Assembly: GCA_024509875.1 (NCBI GenBank)
Contig: JAMPIV010004449.1
Span: 1-64,000 of the forward strand
Length of the DNA stretch: 64,000 nucleotides
Source of the DNA: Oreohelix idahoensis
Lineage: Eukaryota; Mollusca; Gastropoda; Stylommatophora; Oreohelicidae
Direction: 5' to 3'
The position numbers and the translations under genes are program-made. The notes under the pieces were generated by a model that saw only the letters and a program-made list of their open reading frames with translations, had not been told where the DNA came from and searched no databases. This document shows, one piece after another, positions 9,057 to 20,560 of the stretch. Within the stretch, counting starts at the first letter, position 1, and each line of letters starts with the position of its first letter.

Positions 9057-9506
9057 ATGACTGCTCCCACCAACTGGGTCTACATCAAGAGAAGTGATGA
9101 AATGCTTAAACCTTTGGCTAGTGGTCTGAAGGCTGCGTCTGTAAGTGTCTACCGAGGCCAACCTTTACTGCACGTGCGAAGACATTTTGGTGAATCCTAC
9201 CTCAAATTTCCTACCAAACACGGCATTACGTTAACTCGACCCGAGTTTGAACATTTCTTAACGTTACAGAACGAAATACTCGCCGAATTTGACCGATTAC
9301 AACCACCAAGCACGGATACCTATCCTACTAACACTACCACGTTTGATCAGTACATCAATTCCAGCTGTTACCAACCAATAGAACCGAGTTGGTTTCCTAC
9401 CACAGACCTGACCGATGTCCTACCCCCGCTATATAAAAGTCACGCGCCTGCAGCGCGCCTGCAGAATAATACCTGTTTCCGCCATTCACTACTACATTTA
9501 AGATAA
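9057..9506 (+). CDS. PC4-like single-strand-DNA-binding domain protein
   Basis: An open frame of 149 residues from ATG 9057. Residues about 8-75 resemble the transcriptional coactivator PC4/p15 fold: a SVYRGQPLLHVRRHF strand pair, then YLKFPTKHGITLTRPEFEHFL, which matches the PC4 pattern of a lysine/proline turn, G-I-S/T-L-T and a helix. PC4-type domains bind single-stranded DNA and occur in host coactivators and some DNA viruses. The C-terminal third is Pro/Thr/Ser-rich with no domain. Codons and orientation agree with the capsid genes upstream, so I place it in the same element, perhaps in replication or late transcription. The last 25 residues overlap a TATA box and a short GC repeat, so the native C-terminus may differ. 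Family assignment is moderate. Confidence 0.55.
   Translation: MTAPTNWVYIKRSDEMLKPLASGLKAASVSVYRGQPLLHVRRHFGESYLKFPTKHGITLTRPEFEHFLTLQNEILAEFDRLQPPSTDTYPTNTTTFDQYINSSCYQPIEPSWFPTTDLTDVLPPLYKSHAPAARLQNNTCFRHSLLHLR
9430..9439 (+). promoter_or_regulatory. Canonical TATA box facing right
   Basis: TATATAAAAG lies in the end of the PC4-like frame and is followed at 9444-9464 by a tandem GCGCCTGCAG repeat (period 11). It has the strength of a real promoter element, but the gene it should drive is gone: the next recognisable thing is a SINE at 9553. Possibly the promoter of a lost downstream gene of the element. Confidence 0.4.
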
Positions 9507-9552
9507 AGACTTGATTTAACATAAAGACTTGATTTCAGGTAAAAACCTGATT

Positions 9553-9772
9553 TAAGATGCCTTTTCATACATCCAGCTCTCTAGGGAAGCATAGGCCTTC
9601 AACAAAGTTATTCCAAGTCTTTTAATATGAAACAAATATAAAGGTATGTTATAAGGCACTCGTAGGAAATAAAGAAGTAGAACCCTAGACAACAGAAAAA
9701 CAACAGACATGAGTGGCTTACCCAGGATTTGAACCCTGGACCTTCCGTGCGACAACACCACCTAGCTATGTA
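9553..9772 (-). mobile_element. tRNA-derived SINE
   Basis: Read on the minus strand, the head (9772 down to about 9715) starts GCTTACATAGCTAGGTGG (A-box-like) and contains the B-box GGTTCAAATCC inside a CCAGG/CCTGG T-arm. GCTTAC at the start pairs with GTAAGC at the end of the head, recalling an acceptor stem. The head is too short for a functional tRNA (about 60 bases, no clear anticodon arm). A body of about 150 bp follows, containing CTATGCTTCCCTAGAGAGC. Such elements are transcribed by RNA polymerase III and mobilised by LINE machinery. It sits directly after the virus-like block. Confidence 0.65.
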
Positions 9773-10070
9773 AGCGAATCACACTGTCCTCCCTGCCATC
9801 TACGCATCCCCAAAAAAGGATGTTTCAATGACAGGTCATTAGTGCGAACCTCTATACATAACACCGGAAGTTTATCATGGGCAGTTCAGCCTATTAATGA
9901 CGCAATCACTTCTGTTGTTCCCCTATATATCAGTATTGGTCAGTCCAACAAGACAAAGACCTTAATACTGTGTCCAGTATGATAGTAGACTTAGAACAGT
10001 AAGAACAGGACAGAGGGTAGGTTTGGTATTGTATAAACATATCTTGATGATAATCAGGTGTCATCAGTGT

Positions 10071-10265
10071 GTGCCCTATCCATGGCTTCTCATCTCTTGT
10101 TCCACTGACACTTGTCTGTTTCTTGTCACCAATGTGTGCCCTATCCATGGCTTCTCATCTCTTGTTCCACTGGCACTTGTCTGTTTCTTGTCACCAATGT
10201 GTGCCCTATCCATGGCTTCTCATCTCTTGTTCCACTGGCACTTGTCTGTTTCTTGTCACCAGTTC
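10071..10265. repeat. 65-bp tandem triplication
   Basis: Three nearly identical copies (starts 10071, 10136, 10201) of a unit beginning GTGCCCTATCCATGGCTTCT. The unit is part of the LINE C-terminal coding region (minus-strand frame WIGHTL-type motif), so a piece of a dead LINE has been locally amplified. Confidence 0.95.
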
Positions 10266-10922
10266 CACTTGAGTGATCGTGTCATACCATTTCAATCCTT
10301 CTATTCTACACAAGGACCCATTTATTTAAGTCTGTAGCTTCTCGGTTGTTGGTTTTGTCATTGTTTCAGATCCCTGCAATAGGAGGACAGATCTAACATT
10401 CGAGTTTAAGATTCTGATTTTTTATGTTGGATTAAGTACTCTTGATCTCCATATCTTTCCCAATGCAAGCTGTCCTTTCCTTTTGTATTCTTGTTTTGAC
10501 ATCACCTGTCTGTCCCTCCAACTCTGTACAGCTGCCATGATAAATGTGTAATGCTACATCTTGTAGAGGTGTTTCTTCAGATGGAAAATTGTTAGCTTTT
10601 CCGGAATTTATTCCCATTATCTTTGTCTTTTCCTTTTTACATCACTGTCTGTCCCTCCAACTCTGTACAGCTGCCATGATAAATGTGTAGTGCTACATCT
10701 TGTAGAGGTGTTTCTTCAGATGGAAAATTGTTAGCTTTTCCGGAATTTATTCCCATTATCTTTGTCTTTTCCTTTTTACATCACTGTCTGTCCCTCCAAC
10801 TCTGTACTGCTGCCATGATAAATGTGCAGTGCTACATCTTGTAGAGGTGTTTCTTCTGATGGAATATTGTTAGCTTTTCCGGCATTTATTCCCATTATCT
10901 TTGTCTTTTCCTTCTGTATTGC
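10266..10922 (-). pseudogene. LINE reverse-transcriptase thumb fragment
   Basis: The minus strand carries scraps of a non-LTR retrotransposon reading frame, for example GDVKTRIQKERTA (about 10470-10500), corresponding to the segment after the RT catalytic domain. DNA of the same family is recognisable at 32.5-33.1 kb, sharing GTCATACCATTTC and TCCTTCTATTCTAC. No catalytic box and many stops. It continues leftwards into the 65-bp repeats at 10071-10265. Confidence 0.7.
10506..10922. repeat. 139-bp tandem triplication within the LINE fragment
   Basis: The block CTGTCTGTCCCTCCAACTC recurs at 10506, 10645 and 10784, with an exact 139-bp period. The first two copies are nearly identical and the third has diverged slightly. 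Confidence 0.95.
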
Positions 10923-12330
10923 CAGACCCAGGCATAAAAATAATATTAACACTGTAATCTACCATTCAAAACCATAAAAATCAAGTAGGGAGGATTTGGC
11001 ACAGGGCCTCTAGAAATTATATTTTAAAAAACCTCAACAAACAACAAGGTGTCGTAGTTGTAAATAACACATTCATTAACTGCCATTTTCTTACTGGCAA
11101 CATCATCTGTTCCATATTGTATATCCGTTAATTAAAAATTCTAATTGTATGTGTTATAGCCCTCAACAGACCAGAACTTTAGAGGCAGTTTTACAAACCT
11201 AATTAAATTCTCTGGTCACTTTTGTTGTCTTCCTTGTCTTTTTTCATCCCTGAAACATGTCATATGCATCAAAATGTTTTCAAATAGAAATTGTTTTTCC
11301 TATTTAGTTTTTCACATATTCTCTCCTAATATTTAAAAACCCCAAAAACTCACAATTTTTTATTTGATTTAGATTTTGCTCCTTTAAGATCATTATATCA
11401 ATTTTTTTTGTTCTTCCAGTTGATGGATTTTTAGTTTTGTTTAAAGACAATAACCATAATTATTAATAATCAATGCCGTTAAAATAAAAGAAGTTTAGTG
11501 TCTAATTTGAAAATGCAATTATCTTCCATTATTGTGGGGTTCAATTTGACGATTTGTGCTGCGTCATTTTAATGTTGTTTGCGATATTCATTTTTTTGCT
11601 GCCAAAAGGGGACTCTAAAATGCGCATATTTTCTGTTATTTCACAAAAGGCTATAATCCTGCTACAGTTTGTTAAAAGACCCGTAAGTAATACATTAGAA
11701 GTGAAGCACATTAGAAAAGTAATACATTAGAATTCTTTTCGCCTCTGAAGCTCGTGCGTTTGTCTCCTGATTAGTCTTCGATTTGTCACTCTCGAGAGTG
11801 GAAGTTAAATTTGCGGACAGCTGCTACATCACCACATGAATCTGCTGGTCCGATAATATCAGGCCACATCTTACGAGTTCGCACAGAGATGTACAGCTCT
11901 CTTTTTCTAACAAATTTGCCTGGTGCTTTTAATGCGGCAACCAGAAGAAAATTGGCGCCGTAATCACAACTGTTGTGAACTCTCAGGACCACCACTAAGT
12001 AATTGGGACGATTTGTAGACGAACGGACTAAGGCATCAAGAAATTAGCTTCGTTTGCGAAATAATAGCAGCTGAAAGATGCAGAAAACCATATAACACGT
12101 TTCAAGCACATATTTTCAGAGTGACGGAGGGGACTATAGAGCGAATTGAACATTGTGAGGGTGGAGGTGAAAATGCGGATGAGGTGGCTTGAATAGTATG
12201 GAGAATAACGTATAGAAAATTGCGGCAAATGGTTCTAAAGAGATGGGGAAAAGATATGTTTTGAAGGGCGCGCATGAAATTAATGGATCCTTTTAAAAAA
12301 AAACCCTGAAAATAACATGAACTCTATTCG
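10923..12330. other. No recognisable feature
   Basis: AT-rich unique-looking DNA with no frame over about 70 codons and no terminal repeats that I can match. Confidence 0.5.
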
Positions 12331-12338
12331 ACTAATCA

Positions 12339-12339
<1 letters not shown>

Positions 12340-12436
<97 letters not shown>

Positions 12437-12454
12437 CATATATATATATAATAT

Positions 12455-12547
<93 letters not shown>

Positions 12548-12577
12548 TAATAATATATATATATATATATATATATT
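12340..12577. repeat. TA microsatellite
   Basis: About 240 bp of nearly pure (TA)n broken by a few AATACATA/ACATACATACA interruptions. Likely cruciform-prone and hard to assemble, so its length is uncertain. Confidence 0.98.
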
Positions 12578-13904
12578 CACAGAATGGATTGGGGCGACCC
12601 CTTCTTCTTCATAATCTCTGTTTCACTACGGCAGGAATCGGTACATTTGTGGCACGGATTTTATTGCGTGCTTTCAATTGTAGAACTTTCTTTCTTTCTC
12701 TGCTAAGTAGCAGCTATTTTGTATCTACATTCTTTCGCTACTTTCAGTATATTGTGACTTACCTGTTTATCTGATACTCCTGGTGGATGATAATACTAAA
12801 CATTTGCAGGAGCGGCTGAGAGAACATTATCGACAACCAAGTTGATCGCAGGCGCGGCCGATATCAGTACACAGATTAACACATACATCGCCCCGCGCAA
12901 TCTGCTTAATCACTGATAAGGCACGGGTGCGTCCCCGCAAAGGTTGTAAAGAGACGGATTTTGTGTGAGGGAGAGATACAACATGAAATCAACACATAAG
13001 ACATTACTTTAGGAAAAGTAATAATTTGTTACATCTTAGACACATTGTCGTGTGAGGTTACCGACCTGTTTGTGAGTTGGTACACAGGGCAATCGGATGT
13101 TTACAGCCCATTTCCAGAAAATATGAGTCATGCAAAATATTCAAATCAGATTGGCTGATCATATCAGCTCCATAACAAACAGGGTGTCGTAAGACAGTGA
13201 ATATAACCTGACACATTTCAATGTTTTTTCACCATGATATTCACGCTTGCCATAGACACCAAACGTGCCAGTTAGAATTCAGATTTCCATTTATCAGACC
13301 GGACACCGTTTATTGGAGTATTCATCAGGACCTACAATTCAGCGCAGGAAATCTCTATCATTTTAATAAGGAAAGCCGCTGTATGGGGAAACTGAAGGAA
13401 ACACGCGGAGTCAGAAAGGAATTAAAGTTTAAATTAACTTTTCTTCTAAACTATTCAATTATTTTCAAACTGTTAAAACTTAAGTGATTATTAAATTTTG
13501 TTATTTGTAATTTTACAAATTTAACTTCGATTTAATCATTTTAAAATTACTGTATGTTTGTCTCAGTCAATTTACTACACACACTCTAAACTGAGCTATA
13601 CCAGAATAATAAGAACTTCCCTGAATTAATCAGAGGTGGGGGCTTAAACGAGTTAACATAAATCATTGCTTAATTCTTCACAAAGGTCGTCGGAAAATTC
13701 TAGGATAAACGTGCTAAGCTAAAACAGCATTGTTTTCGCTTATCTGAATATCTTGTGAAGACTTCCTTTGTGATAGAAGTGTCATTACCCTTCTAACTAC
13801 ATCTCTGCCAAGAGTAATCGTGTGCGAAGGTAGACAACTTTGAAACAAATTTTAGATATTCTTGAGTTTTGGCCACTTTTGGACCACTACTGCAAAGCAG
13901 GGGA
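12578..13904. other. No recognisable feature
   Basis: Short frames such as 13221-13487 plus (88 codons) have no domain signature. Nothing supports a gene or mobile element. Confidence 0.45.
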
Positions 13905-16503
13905 GGCCCTGGTCAAGACCACATGTCCCAACACAAGAAGACTCAATTGTAGTGATCTTCTGTGTTCTCACACAAAGGACCTAATGACACATGAATGTCA
14001 TTGTACTGGTCCCTGTGTGTAGACTTTTTTTTTTCCTCGCATGAGGTCGCATATTTTTTCCTCGCATGAGGTCGCATTGGCACCCACCCTAAACCCGGCT
14101 CTGGTCAAGACCACATGTCCCAACACAAGAAGACCCAATGACAAACTGTGTCACTGTAGTGATCCTCTGTGTTCTCACACAAGGGACCTAATGACACATG
14201 AATGTCACTGTACTGGCCCCTGTGTCTAGACACATGATCCTAGCCAAAGGCCAGATATTTTTTTTTCCTCGCATGAGGTCGCATATTTTTTCCTCGCATG
14301 AGGTCGCATTGGCACCCGCCCAAACCCGGCTCTGGTCAAGACCACATGTCCCAACACAAGAAGACCCAATGACAACATGTGTCACTGTAGTGATCTTCTG
14401 TGTTCTCACACAAAAGACCTAATGACACAGAATGTCTTTTTTTTCCCTCGCATGAGGTCGCATATTTTTTCCTCGCATGAGGTCGCATTGGCATCCACCC
14501 CAAACCCGGCTCTGGTCAAGACCACATGTCCCAACACAAGAAGACCCAATGACAAACTGTGTCACTGTAGTGATCCTCTGTGTTCTCACACAAGGGACCT
14601 AATGACACATGAATGTCACTGTACCGGTCCCTGTGTCTAGACACATGATCCTAGCCATTTTTTTTTCCTCGCATGAGGTCGCATATTTTTTCCTCGCATG
14701 AGGTCGCATTGGCACCCACCCCAAACCCGGCTCTGGTCAAGACCACATGTCCCAACACAAGAAGACCCAATGACAACATGTGTCACTGTAGTGATCTTCT
14801 GTGTTCTCACACAAAGGACCTAATGACACATGAATGTCATTGTACTGGTCCCTGTGTCTAGACACATGATCCTAGCCAAAGGCCAGATATTATTATTATT
14901 TTTTTTTCCTCGCATAAGGTCGCATATTTTTTATTCGCATGAGGTCTCATTGGCACCCGCCCAAACCCGGCCCCGGTCAAGACCACATATCCCAACACTA
15001 GAAGACCCAATGACAAACTGTGTCACTGTAGTGATCCTGTGTTCTCACACAAGGGACCTAATGACACATGAATGTCACTGTACCGGTCCCTGTGTCTAGA
15101 CACATGATGCTTTTTTTTTCTTCTCGCATGAGGTCGCATATTTCTTCCTCGCATGAGGTCGCATTGGCACCCGCCCAAACCCGGCCCCGGTCAAGACCAC
15201 ATGTCCCAACACCAGAAGACCCTTTTTTTCCCTCGCATGAGGTCGCATATTTTTTCCTCGCATGAGGTCGCATTGGCACCCACCCCAAACCCGGCCCTGG
15301 TCAAGACCACATGTCCCAACACAAGAAGACCCAATGACAAACTGTGTCACTGTAGTGATCCTCTGTGTTCTCACACAAGGGACCTAATGACACATGAATG
15401 TCACTGTACCGGTCCCTGTGTCTAGACACATGATCCTAGCCATTTTTTTCCCTCGCATGAGGTCGCATATTTTTTCCTCGCATGAGGTCGCATTGGCACC
15501 CACCCCAAACCCGGCTCTGGTCAAGACCACATGTCCCAACACAAGAAGACCCAATGACAAACTGTGTCACTGTAGTGATCCTCTGTGTTCTCACACAAGG
15601 GACCTTTGTTTTTTTTTTCCTCGCATAAGCTCGCATATTTTTTCCTCGCATGAGGTCGCATTGGCACCCGCCCCAAACCCGGCTCTGGTCAAGACCACAT
15701 GTCCCAACACAAGAAGACCCAATGACAAAAAAGGACCTAATGACATGAATGTCACTACTGGTCCCTGTGTCTAGACACATGATCCTAGCCAAAGGCCAGC
15801 TTTTTTTTTTTTTTTTTTTTTTTCTCCTCGCATGAGGTCGCATATTTTTTCCTCGCATGAGGTCGCATTGGCACCCACCCCAAACCCGGCTCTGGTCAAG
15901 ACCACATGTCCCAACACAAGAAGACCCAATGACAAACTGTGTCACTGTAGTGATCCTCTGTGTTCTCACACAAGGGACCTAATGACACATGAATGTCACT
16001 GTACCGGTCCCTGTGTCTAGACACATGATCCTAGCCAAAGGCCGGATATTTTTTTTTTTCCTCGCATGAGGTCGCATATTTTTTCCTCGCATGAGGTCGC
16101 ATTGGCACCCCCCCCAAACCCGGCTCTGGTCAAGACCACATGTCCCAACACAAGAAGACCCAATGACAAACTGTGTCACTGTAGTGATCCTCTGTGTTCT
16201 CACACAAGAGACCTAATGACACATGAATGTCACTGTATTGGTCCATGTGTCTAGACACATGATCCTAGCCTTTTTTTTTTCCTCGCTTGAGGTCGCATAT
16301 TTTTTCCTCGCATGAGGTCGCATTGTCCCCGCCCAAACCCGGCTCTGGTCAAGACCACATGTCCCAACACAAGAAGACCCAATGACAAACTGTGTCACTG
16401 TAGTGATCCTCTGTGTTCTCACACAAGGGACCTAATGACACATGAATGTCATTGTACCGGTCCCTGTGTCTAGACACATGATCCTAGCCAAAGGCCAGAT
16501 ATT
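13905..16503. repeat. Satellite array, about 11-12 units of 180-235 bp
   Basis: Each unit has in order: a poly-T tract of variable length, CCTCGCATGAGGTCGCAT twice (each with a CCTC/GAGG stem around GCAT), a C-rich linker, CTGGTCAAGACCACATG, CACTGTAGTGATCCTC, TCTCACACAAGGGACC, and the perfect 12-bp palindrome GTGTCTAGACAC. Full unit spacing is 222-235 bp (for example 15827 to 16060 to 16282). Several units are shortened by deletions that start or end at the poly-T tract (units near 14440, 15110-15230 and 15610). The T tract ranges from about 7 to 23 bases. Units are 90-98% alike by eye, which implies recent amplification or homogenisation. Small frames of about 62 codons recur in each unit and are artefacts of repetition. 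Confidence 0.97.
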
Positions 16504-18439
16504 AGGGCGTTGGGTTTCACAGCGTTATTTGCGCTGTACATAAGGTTCAGATGAACAGTAATTTGGTGTGGATGAAATAAAAGAGTAATGGAAAATGGGT
16601 TAGAAAATATAAATAATCTAGGAAACGGGCTATTTATCTTAAGGATGGGAGATAAAAGATTGTATACTCGTGCTTGGAGAGAAAGGGAGAGAACCCTTTA
16701 ATTCCAAGCCTCTGAAAACAAGGCTGGTTTACACTTAGTTAGTTTTAGGAATATACAGTTGTGGTGTACGAAATTTGCATAATGGGTGTTCTAATAAGCC
16801 TTAAGTAAGGGAATGTAACATTAAAGCAAAAACCTCAAAGGAGACTACAATTAATTAGCGCCCCTTGCAGATTAAGTGAGCAGAGAGAAAAACTAACGCA
16901 CGAGAAAAATGAGCAAGGCGTAAACAGTACGGAACAAAAGCTCACTGAGTTGTTTACGTAGGAGAGGAGCGTGAGTTTTGTGATCGGTGAGTTGGAAGCG
17001 ATGGACCAATCGTATTGACTGGAAAACAAAAACGGATGACGGGATGATGATTTGAAGGACAAAAGAAATTAGTCCTGGCAGAGAAGTTAACGAGGCAAGT
17101 CGTGTGTTGCCAGGCTCTCAAGAAGTGAAACAGTGAAACCTGTGGGTGACAGGAGTTTTCACAGATGAAGTAGCTAGATTTAGCATGATTAGCGGTAGCA
17201 ATTCTGGAGACTAGCATAAATTGTGTTCATTGAATTGTGTTAAACGTAGGATTAGCACATAGGGGTGATTTAGTAGGAAATGTGATAGGTACTTGGATTC
17301 ATTTTGACACGGTAAGAAAGACTCTTGCTATTTTTATAGACTTTCAGTCAACTTATAACCAGAGGTTAATGATGCTCATGTTTAAAGGGGCGTACCACAA
17401 GAACTAACATTGAAACAAGTACGACTGAAGAAGGTATAAAGTGGATAACATTTAAATATTAGCTGATAGCCAGGATGGGCTGTTGTATAAAAAGGAAGAG
17501 GTATTGTCATTAGACAAGAATAAATGAACAAGGGTTCTGCAACGCGGACATCCTTGAGATAAGACATGCTCTCTCTCATTGAACAGTAAATCAGAGGAAA
17601 GAAGAGATAATGGTGAATTTGATAACTATGAGACAACTCAGGTGCTCTCTCATTTGACAGTAAGTATGAGGACGCCACAACAGCTGTACCTGACATGATT
17701 TGATTTTATATATGAACCATGTATAGATATTGATGTAATTTTTATGAGTTAGGCCTGACAGGGCAGATACAAGAGATAAGGTGGAGAAATAAAGAAAAGA
17801 GAATAAATTGTGGGTAGATCACCTACGCATAAGTAAGAGTCTGCAGGAGAGGCAATAAATATACCTTTTGGAACAAGTTGAATTAAGGGCTGGATAAATG
17901 AACATGAAATGGAGTTTTGAACCATACTCCTTATTGGAAAATGTCGGAACTTTAATTTTGTAAATAAAATTGTTATAAAGTTGAACCTACCACAGAAGTT
18001 GACTTGATTTATAGAAGGTTATGGAGTGGGTGTGAGAAATAAGGAGTAATAGCACAACAAAAATTAATATCATGGTACGCCACAATACGATCTAGTCGCT
18101 TACACAACAACAAGGAGGGAAGAACGTGACCTGGGTTGATAAAGGAACCAAACCATAACTCATCCAAGAATCATCACCTCTGGCGGTAAGGGCCAGTAAA
18201 GAGATAACCTTACTTGGAAGATAAAGTCAAAGATAAAGTCAAAGACATAGTCTGCCAGTTCAAGTAGACTACGACTAGGCCTGCCTCTGTCACGAAGTCC
18301 CAGCACTGTCACACCTGTAGAGAGCTGCCAGTAGCTTTCTGGTCTTATTAAGTTATTTTTTGTAACCTTATGCATGGCAATATTCAAACACCATTTACAT
18401 TTTGTTTTTCTGCTTCAATAGTCTGCTTAGGCATGCGTG
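16504..18439. other. No recognisable feature
   Basis: Repeat-free by eye, AT-rich, short frames only. It may contain the left part of the minus-strand copy of the TG...CA repeat family found at 18.4-19.8 kb, but I cannot match that end. Confidence 0.4.
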
Positions 18440-19799
18440 TGCTCCCTTAGGATGTCATAAGCTTCCACAATAGCAATGTCGCACAACACAAAATTTGGGG
18501 GCGCCCTATCTGGGTTAGCCTCTACACATTAATAAGAATATTAATAAAAGCATTTATCTTACCGCAATCAATGAAAGAATACACTAGTATAGATTAACTG
18601 GCGATCAATGGGCACAAATTTGATCGCCGCCGTCCAGACGCAAAGGCAATGGGTCACACACAAGGCTTTGCTACTGTTCTTAATCTCACTAGGTGAACAA
18701 TTATTCTTCAAGTGGCGTCCTACCTCTGTCTTTCTTTGCTAGTATCAAGTGCATTAGCCAATGAAACCACGAGTCCAAAAATGTGACTCTTTTTTGAAAA
18801 TCCCAAACATTTGTGTACGTTTATCAATAAGTTCACCAGTCTGATTTTTAATATTACTGTGTAAAACTATGTGTCGCTTAGGCTGGCAAATCTTTAAAGT
18901 TACCTCTCCCTTTCCTCATTAGCAGTACCCCATCCAAATGAGGCAAGCCAATTTGACTCCTCTTTCAAACAACGCGTCCAAAAATGTAACTTTTAAATTG
19001 AGTGGGGATCTCAGTGTGTCTGTCCAACTGTCCCAAAAATTTCTTATTTCTTACAATATCTTTGTTATTAATTGGGCGATTTTAATTATGAAAAGCAATT
19101 ATTAAACCGTCAACTGTTCTTTATCTTTCTAGATAAGTTTTATCTACTTCTTTATCGTCGTTTCCATTTTTGTACTTTTCCTTTAATTTGTGGTTTTCTT
19201 CTACTGAACCACAATATTAATAAAACATGTCTTCCAAGGTTCATCTAAGTTATTATAAGGGACTATGAAGGCTATCATATTAACAATATTAACTTTATCC
19301 TTCCAAGCATCAATTGTAGTTTATAAAGAAAGCCATTCTCTAAATTTCTCCTTTTCCTCTCTCGCCCCTGCACAATAGTGGTTGTTAGTTTACAGTTTGA
19401 ATGTGCAAGTTAGGCGCGATTTTTTTTCTTTTACTCCACGCTTTCCCCTTCTCTCTCTCGCTTTCAGACGAGGCGACAAGTTGAATTTTTGGCACGCTTT
19501 CGGATTTCGCCAGAAACAACTAGAGACAGGAAACGCGGGCTGCGTGTGTGTTTTGTTGAAGAGGACTGCTACATTGAGTGTTTATACTTTCAAATCTAGA
19601 GCCAACAGTGGAAATATTCAAATTATTGTCCAATTTTCTCGCTGTACATTCATAAACACTAAGAAGAGGGGGTAGGGTACGGATGGCGGCGGGATGGTAA
19701 ATTCTACTTCTAGGCGTAGCGGAAAAATTCAAATGTGGTAACATTAATATATATTTGGGAGGGGTGTGAAAACGGAGCATTTTATTACACCAGACTACA
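18440..19799 (-). mobile_element. Degenerate minus-strand copy of the TG...CA repeat family
   Basis: Minus-strand segments match the 2.2-2.4 kb insertions at 30.2, 57.1 and 59.8 kb in this window. GTGCCCATTGATCGCC and GCGGTAAGATAAA occur here and at 58.2 kb; AAGCCTTGTG and GTCTGGACG occur here and at 31.0 kb; a TTTGAATTTTTC segment near 19730 matches 30.34 kb. The likely start (TGTAGTCTGG on the minus strand) is at 19799. The far end is not found, so this copy is probably truncated. No coding capacity. Confidence 0.6.
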
Positions 19800-19847
19800 A
19801 CAAATAGAAAGACCATAACGACAAAATAATAGACAAACATTACCTAA

Positions 19848-20560
19848 GCAACACCTGGAACCACGCATACACAGATGGATCAGCAACAAATGCAACGGAA
19901 GATAGAGGTGGAGGTGGAGCTTAAGCACTGGTACACAAAAAAAAAAAGGCTGTCAGTGGCAACAGTTTAAAATTTCAAGCAACTTCAGAGCAGAGGCAGA
20001 GGCATTGAAAATTGCAGCAACGGTTCTAATGACAGAGGAACGCACCGACAGAGCAGTTGCTGTCTTCACAGACGCACTATCAGTAGTTGCAATGCTGAAG
20101 AGCCAAAATAATGCAGCCTGGATGACCTATGAGTGATTCTTCACAAACTATGTCAACGATTCAAAATAGTTGTGAAAGCATCTCATTGTAAAATACCCGG
20201 CAATGAAGAGGCTGAGAAATTTGCAAAGGAAGGTTGAAAGTTACCTCAGTCTGATACAAGCACAACTTTCGAAGAGGCCAAGAAATTTATCAGAATCAGA
20301 TACAGGAACAACTGGGAAGCAGAGACTACTAAAATATTATCCATATTATCAGCTCAACAGAAAAGAACAAGTGGTAATCTTCAGACTGCTCACGGGCCAC
20401 AAGAGATTGGGATAACATCTATTCAACAAGCTAAACATAGGGACTACCGATGAGTGCATCTGTTGCACTGCTGAACATCTGCTTCAAAGCTGCTAAACAT
20501 ATGAGGAACTGAGAAAGCACTAGTATCATTCCTGGAAGTACTCTATGGTGATACAAATAG
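19848..20560 (+). pseudogene. Non-LTR retrotransposon RNase H domain and C-terminal zinc region
   Basis: Plus-strand fragments read, with several stops and shifts, as a LINE-type RNase H: AYTDGSATNAT (first catalytic Asp), SNFRAEAEAL (catalytic Glu), AVFTDALSVVAML (second Asp), and a KIPGNEEAEKFAKE helix. These are followed by a tail with EQVVIFRLLTGHKRLG and a Cys/His pattern CICCTAEHLLQSC typical of the end of such polyproteins. RNase H removes the RNA strand during reverse transcription. The upstream RT and endonuclease are missing. A dead fragment, from a different LINE family than those at 10, 28, 32 and 56-63 kb. Confidence 0.75.

Noticed and set aside
9715..9772. tRNA gene candidate
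   Set aside because: B box and acceptor-like pairing exist, but the head is about 60 bases, lacks a clear anticodon arm, and is attached to a SINE body.
12280..12468. Tyr/Ile repeat frame
   Set aside because: A translation of the TA microsatellite.
14888..16050. Poly-T tracts in the satellite considered as transposon tails
   Set aside because: They recur at a fixed place in each unit with no target duplications, so they belong to the unit.
13840..16422. A series of about 62-codon Cys/His-containing frames on both strands
   Set aside because: They are the same satellite unit read repeatedly, are open on both strands at once, and are broken wherever the unit has an indel. No gene.
13905..16503. 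Regular repeats considered as a CRISPR array
   Set aside because: The whole unit is repeated with no unique spacers, there are no cas genes, and the context is eukaryotic.
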